A stretch of 64,000 nt of DNA from an uncultured Clostridia bacterium (GCA_944330115.1 CALVIN010000003.1:124001-188000), one strand, 5' to 3'; positions 1 to 8,282 are shown, counted from the first letter of the stretch. The notes: a model not told the origin generated them from the letters alone. Numbers and translations: made by a program.

Positions 1-56
1 TAGAAATGTATTTATATGTTTAAATATCTTTATAATTTGTGATAAAGGAGAAATTT

Positions 57-1415
57 ATGCTTTGTGTTAGAACTTATGAAGATCTTTGTCAAGAAACTAT
101 ATACAACAGAAATCAGTTTTGGTATTATGTAATTATTTTTAATCCAAAAGATCTAACACCTGCAAGCATAAAGCTGCTTGATAATCTGTATTATTTTCAT
201 AAAGATTCTGGTGCCGACTGCGTATATTTTATACCAGGTTTTATAAATACGACTGAAGGTATTTCAAAAATAAATATCGACTTTGGGGGACCTCATGATA
301 ATTTTGAAATACCCAAATATGGTACTGTGCAATTTTATGTAGATGATTTCCTTGATTGCTACAAAAAAATTGAAGAGAATAATGCCATACAGTGGCGTTA
401 TAGCGGTGAATGCGAATTACTTCTTTTCAATTTAGATAAAAACGGCAAAATTATTCCTAATGATTTTGCAGCATACAACCTTGACGACATAATTAGAAAT
501 AACAGAACCATAACACCATTTATACGCTATACTATAAATTTAGGAAAAGATGCATATGATAAGATAGTGGCAAAAAGAGATCTGGATAATTTTTATGCCG
601 AACTAATAATGCCTTCCTTTAATGATTTTAGCGAGCAAACAATTAGAGATATGTTGGGAACAATGCGTGATGGAGGATTCCAAAAAGATAATTACTATTT
701 TTTAAGCTACTCATCTAAAGACTATAAATTTGTTTACCAAATACGAAATGCTATCGAACGAGCCGGCATAAAATGTTGGATGGCTCCGCGTGACATTCCG
801 CATGGAATGAATTATGCACACATAATAGAACTTGCAATACAGAATGCTCAACAATTTATAATAATTCTTTCAAATTCTTCTATTTGGTCTGTTTGGGTAG
901 AAAAAGAGCTATTACGAGCGATTCATTATTTTCAACATGAGCATTCAGATAAAATAGTTGCTGTTTGGCTAAACCATCAAATTGACCTCGATGCTACTCC
1001 CATGGCTTATCCGGTAGAAGGCATACAAATTCGCGGATGTTTAAGCTCGGTAGATGATTATAGAATACTTTTACCTGATGAGCTACAAAAAAAGCTTAAA
1101 ATGCAAGATAAAATAAAGCAATCTTTAAATTATTTTGAAACCAATTTAGTTACTTCTACTTCTCTGCAGAAGCAATTTACTAAATTATTGTCCATTGCTC
1201 TATCAATTAAAAATCATATTAACTACAAAGCGGAAAATCCTCTATGCAATCAATTTAACAACCAATGCAACCAACTTAAACTTGCGATACAAAACATGGA
1301 AAATCTATCGGAGGAAGATGAAAACTATTGCGCAATACTTCACTCTGCCTTTAAATTAGAAAATGAAATATTACAAGCAATTAAGCAAATAGAAGAAATT
1401 TGCACTCAAAATTAA
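57..1415 (+). CDS. TIR-domain protein, probable defence or signalling effector
   Basis: The ATG at 57 has AAAGGAG 6-7 bases upstream, which favours it over an in-frame GTG at 39 (452 aa). Residues 1 to about 205 match no family I recognise. A TIR domain follows (about 212-310), opening with FLSYSSKD, with a CWMAPRDI segment and WVEKE at about 280-284; the last Glu aligns with the catalytic Glu of NAD-cleaving TIRs such as SARM1. The remainder is helical and perhaps coiled coil. There is no membrane segment. The gene is far more AT-rich than the housekeeping genes, suggesting transfer. TIR domains of this kind commonly act in phage defence by destroying NAD or making signal nucleotides; that role is inferred here. 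No partner gene is visible because the window starts just upstream. Confidence 0.82.
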   Translation: MLCVRTYEDLCQETIYNRNQFWYYVIIFNPKDLTPASIKLLDNLYYFHKDSGADCVYFIPGFINTTEGISKINIDFGGPHDNFEIPKYGTVQFYVDDFLDCYKKIEENNAIQWRYSGECELLLFNLDKNGKIIPNDFAAYNLDDIIRNNRTITPFIRYTINLGKDAYDKIVAKRDLDNFYAELIMPSFNDFSEQTIRDMLGTMRDGGFQKDNYYFLSYSSKDYKFVYQIRNAIERAGIKCWMAPRDIPHGMNYAHIIELAIQNAQQFIIILSNSSIWSVWVEKELLRAIHYFQHEHSDKIVAVWLNHQIDLDATPMAYPVEGIQIRGCLSSVDDYRILLPDELQKKLKMQDKIKQSLNYFETNLVTSTSLQKQFTKLLSIALSIKNHINYKAENPLCNQFNNQCNQLKLAIQNMENLSEEDENYCAILHSAFKLENEILQAIKQIEEICTQN

Positions 1416-1917
1416 AGATATTAATTAAAATAACGTATAAGTAAAAATATTTATCGCAACCATCCCTATGGCATACAATGTTACACTCCTATCGTCTCCC
1501 TTTTGAAGGACGACAAGGCGTGCCGCTTTTTCATCTCCCACTATAGGGGCGACAAGTGAAGCCCTTCCTTCAATTCCGTCTCGCATGGTGCAAGATAAAC
1601 ACCGCCGCGTTCTGCCGTTTCCCAAAGGGGCCATCGCCGAAACCCCTAAATGGGTCTCCTTGGCAGAGCAGCGCTTCGCTCACGCGGCAGAGTGTCGTCG
1701 CTTGCGCTCCTCGCGCGGTCACCGTTCGCGCCTGACATATGCGCTTTACTTTGTCGCTCGGCACGCACAGTGGGTGTCCGCTGTGCTATGAAATGCCTCG
1801 CTCGTCCCACAAAGGGGAGGTACCAATACGGCAAAAAAATAACCTCCCGCTCAAAAGGGAGGTAGATTTGCCGAATCGAAGCAAGGCAAATCGGGAGGGG
1901 TATTTCAAAAATAAATA
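1416..1917. other. Gap with degenerate repeat modules
   Basis: I see no gene here. The stretch holds decayed versions of the GGGGAGG palindrome and a GTGT-loop hairpin module (listed separately). The open frames on both strands are repeat-derived and lack ribosome binding sites. Confidence 0.6.
1718..1800 (+). repeat. GTGT-loop hairpin module, copy C1
   Basis: Contains the hairpin CACAGTGG-GTGT-CCGCTGTG (one G:T pair) followed by the conserved CTATGAAATGCCTCGCTCGT. The same unit occurs near 26.3, 35.6 and 63.6 kb, with variant stems near 24.2, 26.7 and 63.98 kb. Confidence 0.75.
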
Positions 1918-2097
1918 ACGTCGCAAGCAGGATTTCCCTGCGCCGCAGGCCCCTATTTGCTGCGGTCAGCAGGCTCACCAAAGGGAGAATTGCCCCGATT
2001 ATATAATATGAGAGCCCCTAAAATCGGGGCAAGGGGGAGCTGGCTCCCCTAAACTCACGGAAATTGTTCGGCGTCACCAGCCGAACAATTTCGTGAA
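1918..2097 (+). repeat. Multi-hairpin dispersed element, copy A1
   Basis: Full-length copy. In order: a small hairpin around GCAGGA-TTTCCCTGC, GCTG-CGGT-CAGC, hairpin 1 with stem TTGCCCCGATT / AATCGGGGCAA around a TATAATATGAGAGC loop, hairpin 2 GGGGAGC-TG-GCTCCCC, and hairpin 3 AAATTGTTCGGC / GCCGAACAATTT with loop GTCACCA. It lies between the TIR gene and hsp20. Confidence 0.88.
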
Positions 2098-2111
2098 CCC
2101 CTAAAAAACTT

Positions 2112-2143
2112 TTGCCGAAGCGTTTTTTAAAACGCTTCGGCAA
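2112..2143. terminator. Bidirectional terminator-like hairpin
   Basis: A 15-bp inverted repeat (TTGCCGAAGCGTTTT and its complement) is flanked by T-rich sequence on the + side and A-rich sequence on the other. It could end transcription arriving from hsp20 on the minus strand or from the left on the plus strand. Confidence 0.55.
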
Positions 2144-2240
2144 TTTTCTTAAGGAGAGATTTACGTGCTTACCGCCTTTTGGCGGAGTGTAGTCAATTTT
2201 GCACCGCGGCAATCACTATGCGACTGCGCAGCGGGTTAAA

Positions 2241-2303
2241 CTAAACGGGCGGATTTTCCTCCGACGCATTTGTCTTTTTAGCAGTTCTGAATACCATTTT
2301 CAT
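2241..2303 (-). CDS. Possible 20-aa small protein downstream of hsp20
   Basis: The reading frame ATG AAA ATG GTA ... GTT TAG is preceded by AAAGGAGG with about 6 bases of spacing, one of the best Shine-Dalgarno sequences in the region. It begins MKMVFRTAKK and ends ENPPV, and lies 75 bp downstream of hsp20 in the same direction. It resembles no family I know. The strong ribosome binding site is the only evidence, so it could be a chance frame. Confidence 0.3.
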   Translation of the reverse strand: MKMVFRTAKKTNASEENPPV

Positions 2304-2378
2304 GAGCCGCCTCCTTTAAGGAAAATTTTTGTGCTTTTTGCAAGCCGTGTGCCGCCTTTTTATGCGATCGCGATAGAA

Positions 2379-2810
2379 TTACTCGATCTCGATGTTGTGG
2401 GAAGGAAGCTTTTTAGGCTCGCTCTTGGGAACGGTGAGGCAAAGCATGCCGTTTTCGTACTTGGCCTTTATGCTGCCCTGCTCTACTTCGTCGCCGACGT
2501 AGTAGCTGCGCTGGCAGCTTACCGAGCACTCCTTGCGGATGTACCTTTCGTTCTTGTCTTTGTTTTCCTCTTCCTTCGAGTTCTTGGTGGCGCTTACCGT
2601 GAGGTAACCGTTTTCCAGAGATACCTTTATATCCTTTTTATCGAAGCCGGGCATTTCGACATCGAGCTGATAGCCGTCGTCCGTCTCCTTTATATCTGTG
2701 CGCATACTGTCGATGCTCTCATCGTAAAATACAGGTTTGAAGAAATCGTCGAAAGCATCAAAGAACGGGTCGCGGGGATAAGAATTTCTTTTCTGTAAAT
2801 AGTTTTTCAT
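2379..2810 (-). CDS. Hsp20 / alpha-crystallin small heat-shock protein
   Basis: The 143-aa product is a normal length for bacterial Hsp20, an ATP-independent chaperone that holds unfolding proteins in the cytoplasm. The alpha-crystallin domain covers about residues 40-135, with the family segment VEMPGFDKKDIKVSLENGYL and a C-terminal NIEIE that fits the I-x-I oligomerisation motif. AAAGGAG sits 8-9 bases upstream of the ATG. The gene appears to be transcribed alone, apart from a possible 20-aa frame after it. I see no clear CIRCE element upstream, only an AT-rich TATTATATATAA stretch that could be a -10. Confidence 0.95.
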   Translation of the reverse strand: MKNYLQKRNSYPRDPFFDAFDDFFKPVFYDESIDSMRTDIKETDDGYQLDVEMPGFDKKDIKVSLENGYLTVSATKNSKEEENKDKNERYIRKECSVSCQRSYYVGDEVEQGSIKAKYENGMLCLTVPKSEPKKLPSHNIEIE

Positions 2811-2998
2811 ATATTTTGATCTCCTTTAAAAAACTTATTTTAAAGGATCGGGTCGTTAGCCTTGATTCTTTTTTCACTTTATATATAATACCCGCCGAAC
2901 CGTTTAAAACAGGTTTTAAAAAAATTTTTTTACGAAGCGTTTTTATGCGTCTGCAAGCGTATGTAAGCGTCCGCGCGCCCTGTTTATATAGCAGTATA

Positions 2999-3040
2999 GC
3001 GTGCGCGCCCGCGCGGGATATCCCGCGCGGGCGCGCACGC
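2999..3040. terminator. 42-bp perfect GC-rich palindrome
   Basis: Two 21-base arms (starting GCGTGCGCGCCCGCGCGGGA, meeting at GATATC) are exactly complementary with no spacer. It lies between the end of the mscS operon and the hsp20 promoter region. It could form a very stable terminator-like stem for the operon, but no T-run follows on either strand. Confidence 0.5.
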
Positions 3041-3065
3041 ATACGCATACATATATAATTATTAT

Positions 3066-3575
3066 TTACTTGCGGCTTTTGAGCTCGCTGTCGCGCTCGA
3101 TGATGTTGTCGAGGGTGGCAAGCGCGGCCTGCACCTTTTGCGCGGCGGCGGCAAGGCCCTCGCCCTCATCCGGCTCCCTTGCGCCGAACTTATATGCCGA
3201 GAGCTCGGCACGGGCGTCGGCTATGAGCTTGGAAACGGTGCCGAGGTCGCCATACCTCTCCTTTTCGGCGAGCATGTTTGCGTCGTAGGAGATGTTGTCG
3301 GCCTTATACATTGCGCGCGAAACGCTCTTTATAAAGTCTATCCTCTTTGCGCCGGGGTTTATCGCGGCGATATCGGCGGCGAGCGACGCCACCTGCTTTT
3401 TGAGTTCGGAGTGACGGGGCAGACGCGATTTTTTGTGCAGAATGACGAGCAGCACTATGCTTATTACTATCACCACGCCGAAGGTTATATACTGCGGCAC
3501 CACGTCCCATATGTCGCGCGTGCTTTCTGCTGCGGCGTCTGCGGAAAGAAGGGCGCTTAAAAACAGGTTATTCAT
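3066..3575 (-). CDS. Small membrane-anchored protein of unknown function
   Basis: The start at 3575 (AAAAGGAGG upstream) gives 169 aa. An upstream ATG at 3611 lies inside mscS and has no better signal. There is one clear membrane helix at about residues 24-46 (ITFGVVIVISIVLLVILHK). A basic charged stretch and a long helical cytoplasmic part follow, ending in SELKSRK. The start overlaps the end of mscS by 8 bp, so the two genes are translationally coupled and the product may work at the membrane near the channel. I recognise no family. Confidence 0.75.
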   Translation of the reverse strand: MNNLFLSALLSADAAAESTRDIWDVVPQYITFGVVIVISIVLLVILHKKSRLPRHSELKKQVASLAADIAAINPGAKRIDFIKSVSRAMYKADNISYDANMLAEKERYGDLGTVSKLIADARAELSAYKFGAREPDEGEGLAAAAQKVQAALATLDNIIERDSELKSRK

Positions 3576-4497
3576 CGTCGGCCTCCTTTTTAGCAGTTGC
3601 GGCATCTGCATTTGTGGTATTTGCGGTATTTGCGGCCGCGTCGGCGCTATCCGTCATTTCGGGCAGCAGCGCGACTGTAGCGGCGCCGTCGTAATCGACG
3701 AGCACCCTGCGCGCCGAGGGCTCGGCCTTGTTTTCGCGTATTACGGCGTAAATTATCTCCCTTACGGCGTTCTTTGCGTCGAAATAGGCCTCCACGGGCG
3801 CCCAGGCGTACGCCGTGCACTTTACGGTGAGTTCGCCGAAGGTATCGAAGCAGATGGCAGGCGCGGGGGAATTTATTATCTGGTCGCTCTCCTCCATGCG
3901 CCTGAGCACCTCGCTGCGCACCTTGTTTGCATCGGCGGTGTATGAGATATAGAAGGGCAGCTCAACGCGGCGCAGCGGGCGGTTGCTCTCGTTTACCAGC
4001 GTTTCGGAGAGCACGTCGCTGTTGGGTATTATAACTTCCTCGTTGTTGAAGGTGAGTATCTTGGTGTTGAACAGGCGGATATCCTGCACGGTGCCCTCCT
4101 GCCCGTTTATCATTATGGTATCGCCCTTTTTGAACGGCTTGGTGAAGATTATTATAACGCCGTTTGCAAGGCTTGCAAGGCTGTCCTTTAAGGCGAGGGC
4201 GACCGCAAGGGCTACCGCCGAGAAGGCGGCGATTATGCCCGCCGTGGATATGCCGAGCGAACTTACCACCACTATGACGAGGGCGATATACAGCACCACC
4301 GTTATCATAGAGATGATGAAGGTGGCGGCGGCGTTATCGAGCTTGCTCTTTAAAGCCGCCCTGCGGACTATCATGCGCACAATTTTGAGAATGACCAGCC
4401 CGAGCAGGGCGAAGGCCAGCGTGCGGACGATGGTTATGCCGCCGTCATACAGAAAATTATTGAAATAATCTTGAATACTTTTCCAAAAATCTTCCAT
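3568..4497 (-). CDS. mscS: MscS-family mechanosensitive channel
   Basis: At 309 aa this matches small-conductance mechanosensitive channels, which open under membrane tension to release solutes after osmotic downshock. Three membrane helices lie in the first ~125 residues. The pore-lining Ala/Gly-rich helix is seen as IIAAFSAVALAVALALKDSL, followed by the family's FTKPFKKGDTIMINGQEGTV beta-domain start. The C-terminal 35 residues are Ala/Asp/Thr-rich, low-complexity and specific to this protein. It is the first gene of a two-gene unit with the small anchored protein. Confidence 0.95.
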   Translation of the reverse strand: MEDFWKSIQDYFNNFLYDGGITIVRTLAFALLGLVILKIVRMIVRRAALKSKLDNAAATFIISMITVVLYIALVIVVVSSLGISTAGIIAAFSAVALAVALALKDSLASLANGVIIIFTKPFKKGDTIMINGQEGTVQDIRLFNTKILTFNNEEVIIPNSDVLSETLVNESNRPLRRVELPFYISYTADANKVRSEVLRRMEESDQIINSPAPAICFDTFGELTVKCTAYAWAPVEAYFDAKNAVREIIYAVIRENKAEPSARRVLVDYDGAATVALLPEMTDSADAAANTANTTNADAATAKKEADDE

Positions 4498-4517
4498 TTT
4501 TTACTCCATTGTTTATA

Positions 4518-4550
4518 TTATTCACAAAATTCTTCGGCTAATGCCGCCCC
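4518..4550 (-). repeat. Truncated copy of the multi-hairpin element
   Basis: Only part of hairpin 3 remains (TTCACAAAATTCTTCGGCTA), followed by a GC-rich remnant of the GGGA-palindrome module. It lies in the 258-bp divergent gap between mscS and the ECF S-component gene. Confidence 0.5.
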
Positions 4551-4694
4551 CTCTTTTTACCTCCCTTTGCGGGACGAGAGCGGCTGTGCGGCCCGCGCAA
4601 AAGATTCGTGAACTATTACACTTATTGTACCACACTAATTGCCGCGCGTAAACATCGCGCGTAAACATTTTGAGTGAAAATTTTAAATTTGCTA

Positions 4695-4723
4695 TTGACA
4701 TAAAGCAAACTTTAAATTATATA
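4695..4723 (+). promoter_or_regulatory. Sigma-A promoter of the ECF S-component operon
   Basis: TTGACA at 4695-4700, 17 bp, then TATATA at 4718-4723; an overlapping TATAAT at 4720 would give 19 bp. AAGGAG at 4744 and ATG at 4756 follow. Confidence 0.7.
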
Positions 4724-4755
4724 ATTTAAGAAAAGTAATTTTTAAGGAGTTTTTT

Positions 4756-5319
4756 ATGTTGAGTGCCATTTTAAGGGGCAAGAGCGCGGCGGTGAGGCTC
4801 ACCGTAAAGGGTACTGTGGCCGTGCTGCTCATCGTTATGGCGGCCGCGCTGCCGCAGATAGCGCACATGCCGGGCGGAAGCGCCGCAGGTGCCGTTTGGC
4901 TGCCCATGTATGCGCCCGCGCTGCTTGCGGGCTGCCTTTTGGGCTGGCAGTGGGGCCTGGGCGTGGGTATGCTCTCCCCCGTTGCGAGCTTTGCCTTTAC
5001 CTCGCTATTTTTAGGCAGCGCCATGCCCGCCGCGGCAAGGCTGCCCTATATGATAGTGGAGCTGGGCGTATTCGGCCTTATCTCCGGCCTGTTTGCAAAG
5101 AGGATAGAGCGCAACGCGCTGTGGGCCTTCCCCGCGGTGATATGCGCGCAGATCAGCGGCAGGTTTATCTACTTTGTAGCGGCCGTGATATTCGGCCAGG
5201 GCGCGAACGAGGTGTGGAGCGCCATATACAGCGGCCTTGCGGGGCTGTATGTGCAGGCGGCGATAGTGCCAATTATAGTATTGCTCCTATCTATGGCGAT
5301 AAAACATGACCGCGATTGA
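4756..5319 (+). CDS. ECF-type transporter substrate-binding (S) subunit
   Basis: This is a 187-aa integral membrane protein with about six helices. It has the small, Gly/Ala-rich layout of ECF S-components, which bind a vitamin or metal and are energised by a shared EcfA-EcfA'-EcfT module. The segment PMYAPALLAGCLLGWQWGLG is typical of the family. The energising genes, often near rplQ in Clostridia, are not in this window, so this would be a stand-alone (group II) S-component. The substrate cannot be read from sequence. AAGGAG lies 6 bases upstream of the start. The 3' end overlaps the next gene by 14 bp. Confidence 0.78.
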   Translation: MLSAILRGKSAAVRLTVKGTVAVLLIVMAAALPQIAHMPGGSAAGAVWLPMYAPALLAGCLLGWQWGLGVGMLSPVASFAFTSLFLGSAMPAAARLPYMIVELGVFGLISGLFAKRIERNALWAFPAVICAQISGRFIYFVAAVIFGQGANEVWSAIYSGLAGLYVQAAIVPIIVLLLSMAIKHDRD

Positions 5320-6853
5320 GAGGGCGAAGAAGCTGCTGTGCGGCAGGGCGACGCTTGCCGTGGTAAACGGAAAGCGCGAGAGGGTTTATTACGAACGCGG
5401 CGTGCAGCCGCTTACAGACATGAATGAGAGCGACCGCGCGCTGCTTGACGGCGCCTCGGCCGCGGACAGAGTTATAGGAAGGGCCGCCGCCCTTTTGATG
5501 ATAGCCGGCGGCGTGAAGGAGGCCTTCGGCGAGGTGATGAGCGAGGGCGCCATTGCCGCGTTTGAAGAGCACGGCGTGCGGTATTTTTACGGCACGCGCA
5601 CAAAATACATAATCAACCGCGCGGGGACGGGCCCCTGCCCCATGGAGCAGACGGCGGCATACATAACCGACCCCGCCAAGGCCGAAGAGGCCATAAGGCG
5701 CACGCAGCACCTATTAAAGTTGCGCGCGCAGGGAGGAAAGATGAAAAAATTAGGATTCGGAATGATGCGCCTGCCGCTGCTCAGCGACGACCAGGCAAAT
5801 ATCGACCTTGAGCAGGTGAACAAGATGGTGGATACATACCTTGCGCGCGGGTTTGAATACTTCGACACGGCGTGGATGTATCACAACCACACGAGCGAGA
5901 TAGCCGTGCGCGAGTGCCTTGTGAAGAGATACCCGCGCGAGTGCTATAAACTTGCCACAAAACTGCCGGTATTTTCGCTCACCTGCGCCGAGGATATGCA
6001 AAAGATATTCGACAAGCAGTGCGAAAAGTGCGGCGTGGAGTACTTCGACAACTACCTGCTGCACAACATAAATTCGGGCGACTACGACGCCGTGCAGAAG
6101 TACGACGCCTTCGCCTTTGCGCGCAAACTTAAGGCCGAGGGCAGAATAAAGCACTACGGCTTCTCCTTCCACGACACGCCCGAAATGCTCGACAGGGTGC
6201 TCACCGAACACCCCGATGCCGAGTTTGTGCAGTTGCAGATAAACTACCTCGACTGGGAGAGCGAAGGCGTGCAGTCGCGGAGATTGTGGGAAGTCGCGCG
6301 CAAGCACAACAAGCCGATAATAGTTATGGAGCCGGTTAAGGGCGGCACGCTGGCGAACATACCCGAGCAGGCCGCGGGACTTTTTAAGGCGATAGCGCCC
6401 GAAAGGAGCGTTTCCAGCTGGGCGATACGCTTTGCCGCGGGGCTCGACGGCGTGTTTATGGTGCTTTCGGGCATGTCGAACATGGCGCAGCTTGACGACA
6501 ATACCTCCTTTATGGAGAACTTTGAGCCGCTAAACAAAAAGGAGCTTGAGGCGGTGAAGAAGGTGGCGAGCATAATAAAGGGCACGGGCGCGATAGCGTG
6601 CACGGCGTGCAGGTATTGCACGGAGAACTGCCCGATGGACATACCCATACCCGACTACTTTTCACTCTACAACCTTGAGCTGATAGAGAACAGAGAGGGC
6701 TGGACGACGCAACAGAACTATTACGAGAACTACGCCGCATCCCACGGGAAGGCCTCGGACTGCATAAAGTGCGGCGCGTGCGAGAGCCACTGCCCGCAGC
6801 ACCTTGAAATACGCAGCCTGCTTGAAAAGGTGGCGCAAAAGTTTGAAAATTAA
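5306..6853 (+). CDS. DUF1893 domain fused to ferredoxin-type aldo/keto reductase
   Basis: Residues 1 to about 135 resemble DUF1893 (the TM1506-like deaminase fold): ATLAVVNGKRERVYYERGVQ, then a run ending FYGTRTKYIINRAG and CPMEQ. From residue 146 (MKKLGFGMMRLPL) a complete aldo/keto reductase barrel follows, with the DTAWMYHNH segment holding the catalytic Tyr. Two Cys clusters of a 4Fe-4S ferredoxin domain follow (CTACRYCTENCP and CIKCGACESHCPQ), a layout found in predicted Clostridia oxidoreductases. GGGAGGAAAG lies directly before the ATG of residue 146 (position 5741), so the reductase may also be made separately. The substrate is unknown. The start overlaps the transporter gene. Confidence 0.85.
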   Translation: MTAIERAKKLLCGRATLAVVNGKRERVYYERGVQPLTDMNESDRALLDGASAADRVIGRAAALLMIAGGVKEAFGEVMSEGAIAAFEEHGVRYFYGTRTKYIINRAGTGPCPMEQTAAYITDPAKAEEAIRRTQHLLKLRAQGGKMKKLGFGMMRLPLLSDDQANIDLEQVNKMVDTYLARGFEYFDTAWMYHNHTSEIAVRECLVKRYPRECYKLATKLPVFSLTCAEDMQKIFDKQCEKCGVEYFDNYLLHNINSGDYDAVQKYDAFAFARKLKAEGRIKHYGFSFHDTPEMLDRVLTEHPDAEFVQLQINYLDWESEGVQSRRLWEVARKHNKPIIVMEPVKGGTLANIPEQAAGLFKAIAPERSVSSWAIRFAAGLDGVFMVLSGMSNMAQLDDNTSFMENFEPLNKKELEAVKKVASIIKGTGAIACTACRYCTENCPMDIPIPDYFSLYNLELIENREGWTTQQNYYENYAASHGKASDCIKCGACESHCPQHLEIRSLLEKVAQKFEN

Positions 6854-6862
6854 ATATACAGT

Positions 6863-6891
6863 TTTACTTTTGCGGCGCGGTGTGATATAAT
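6863..6891 (+). promoter_or_regulatory. Promoter of the 106-aa orphan
   Basis: TTTACT, 17 bp, TATAAT (6886-6891). The predicted start of transcription (about 6898) falls at or just before the first usable ATGs. An ATG at 6890 overlaps the -10 and cannot be the start. Confidence 0.7.
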
Positions 6892-6910
6892 GCCGCATAT
6901 GAAGGGGCGC

Positions 6911-7231
6911 ATGCTTAAAAAACTGAACAGGCCCGCGACCGCCGAGGGCGTGGAGAGCGCGATAAGAGAGTGCGGCTATACCCCCTTTGAGGAGGGCGAT
7001 ATAGAGGGGCTTAAGCTTATGACGGTGTTCAAAGCGCGCGAGCGGCACACGGCAAGGCGCAAAAAGGCGGACGGGCTGTATTTGAGGGTGCAGAGCTTTA
7101 CCTCGCCCGAGGGTGCGGAGGACCATGACTTTTTGGTGATAAACGCCGAGAGGCGCGCAAAGCCGCGCGGCGAGGACAAGAAGAAATTTGCGCCGGTATA
7201 TTACAAAATATTTTATAAAAAAATAAATTAA
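6911..7231 (+). CDS. Uncharacterised 106-aa basic protein
   Basis: I chose the ATG at 6911 because AAGGGGC precedes it and the upstream ATG at 6890 lies in the promoter; 6899 is possible as a near-leaderless start. The protein starts MLKKLNRPATAEG, is Lys/Arg-rich and soluble, and ends YYKIFYKKIN. A middle part (LYLRVQSFTSPEGAEDHDFL) looks like a beta-rich fold. I recognise no family. It has its own promoter and a shared terminator with the convergent HAD gene. Confidence 0.6.
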   Translation: MLKKLNRPATAEGVESAIRECGYTPFEEGDIEGLKLMTVFKARERHTARRKKADGLYLRVQSFTSPEGAEDHDFLVINAERRAKPRGEDKKKFAPVYYKIFYKKIN

Positions 7232-7309
7232 AATTCAAATTTAAATTTAATTATTATTTTTGCGCAACAAAGTGCGGCATATACCGCGATTTTTTGGGAG
7301 AAAAGGTTT

Positions 7310-7340
7310 GTACCGCCCGAGGTTTTGCCTCGGGCGGTAC
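7310..7340. terminator. Bidirectional terminator between convergent genes
   Basis: A 13-bp stem GTACCGCCCGAGG with loop TTTTG and exact complement is followed on the + strand by a T-rich tract. It serves the orphan gene (+) and plausibly the HAD gene (-). Confidence 0.85.
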
Positions 7341-7383
7341 ATTGTTATTTTTATTTTATTTTATTTTTAATTGCAATTTAATT

Positions 7384-8061
7384 TTATTTATTTTTTGCCT
7401 CAAAGTCGGCTATTTTTTTGAGCACGCTCTCAGTGGGCAGCAGGCTTGAAAGGAAGATGTCGCAGTATTTTTGCAGCTCGGCGATATCGTTTTTGCCGTC
7501 GTCGTCCTCCACTCCCGCCACCATAAAGCCCGCGGCGCTTGCCGTGCGCGCGGCGTGGGGGGAATCTTCAAATACCCATGTATGCTTTTTTGCGCTGCCG
7601 GTGAGCTTTAATGCGGCCTCATACACGTCGGCGCCGTCGCGCTTGCCCACGCCCACCTCTGTGCAGGTGACTATGCCCTTGAAATACTTAATAAGGCCGA
7701 GGCGCCCCAACGCTATCTCAACGAGGTACCTGTCGGTCGCCGTGGCGACGGCCATGGGTATGCCGCGTAAGAAGAGCGCCTGCAAGAGCTGTTCCGCGCC
7801 CTCCTTGGGGGTTATTACGGTGGCATACGCGCTCTCCATAACGCCGTTTATGCCGCCGGCCGCCTCCTCTACCGAGCAGGGCAGCGAGTAGCGCTCGATG
7901 AGGTACTGCGCCGCGCCGCGTATGGTCATCTTTAAGATGGTGTCGGCAAGGCCCTCTTCGGCCGTGATGCCCAGGTTCTTCAAATAAATTTCGCCCGCGT
8001 GCCTCCACAAGCCCATGGAATTTAACAGCGTGCCGTCGAGATCGAATATCGCGCCCTGCAT
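7384..8061 (-). CDS. HAD-superfamily hydrolase, beta-phosphoglucomutase/phosphatase type
   Basis: The start at 8061 (MQGAIFDLDGTLLNSMG) gives 225 aa with AAAAGG upstream; the longer frame to 8160 has no support. Motif I is DLDGTLLNS, motif II is VATATDRY, the motif III lysine is GKRDGADVY, and motif IV is VFEDSPHAARTA, the order of subfamily I HAD enzymes with an alpha-helical cap. It likely dephosphorylates or isomerises a small phosphorylated metabolite, but the substrate cannot be told. It stands alone, convergent to the orphan and co-directional with the ATPase gene upstream, from which it is separated by a strong hairpin. Confidence 0.9.
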   Translation of the reverse strand: MQGAIFDLDGTLLNSMGLWRHAGEIYLKNLGITAEEGLADTILKMTIRGAAQYLIERYSLPCSVEEAAGGINGVMESAYATVITPKEGAEQLLQALFLRGIPMAVATATDRYLVEIALGRLGLIKYFKGIVTCTEVGVGKRDGADVYEAALKLTGSAKKHTWVFEDSPHAARTASAAGFMVAGVEDDDGKNDIAELQKYCDIFLSSLLPTESVLKKIADFEAKNK

Positions 8062-8250
8062 AAACATCCTTTTGCGGCGTGCGCCGCATTTTTTATTTTT
8101 TTGCTTGTAAATATTGTAACATTTAACGCGCCGCATTGCAAGCAAACGCGCGCTCCGCAAAAAAAGCGCCCCTTACGGCAGAGAGCAAACAAAATTTGCC
8201 CTTTTTGCACATATCGCCGCCCCTTTTTAAAGTGCGCACAACATATAAAA

Positions 8251-8282
8251 TGCGCGCCCGCGGCATTTTGCCGCGGGCGCGC
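8251..8282 (-). terminator. Hairpin after the P-type ATPase gene
   Basis: TGCGCGCCCGCGGCA and its near-complement enclose a TTT loop, lying 24 bp past the ATPase stop codon. It is a strong stem with only a modest T/A tail. Confidence 0.6.

Noticed and set aside
1985-2010. TATAAT in the hairpin 1 loop as a promoter carried by every repeat
   Set aside because: The box is conserved in most copies, but there is no -35 at the right distance, so I do not call it a promoter.
1425-2212. Several 60-110-aa frames on both strands
   Set aside because: All lie in dispersed repeats; their peptides recur at other repeat copies (for example RARHFIAQRTPAVRAER) and none has a Shine-Dalgarno.
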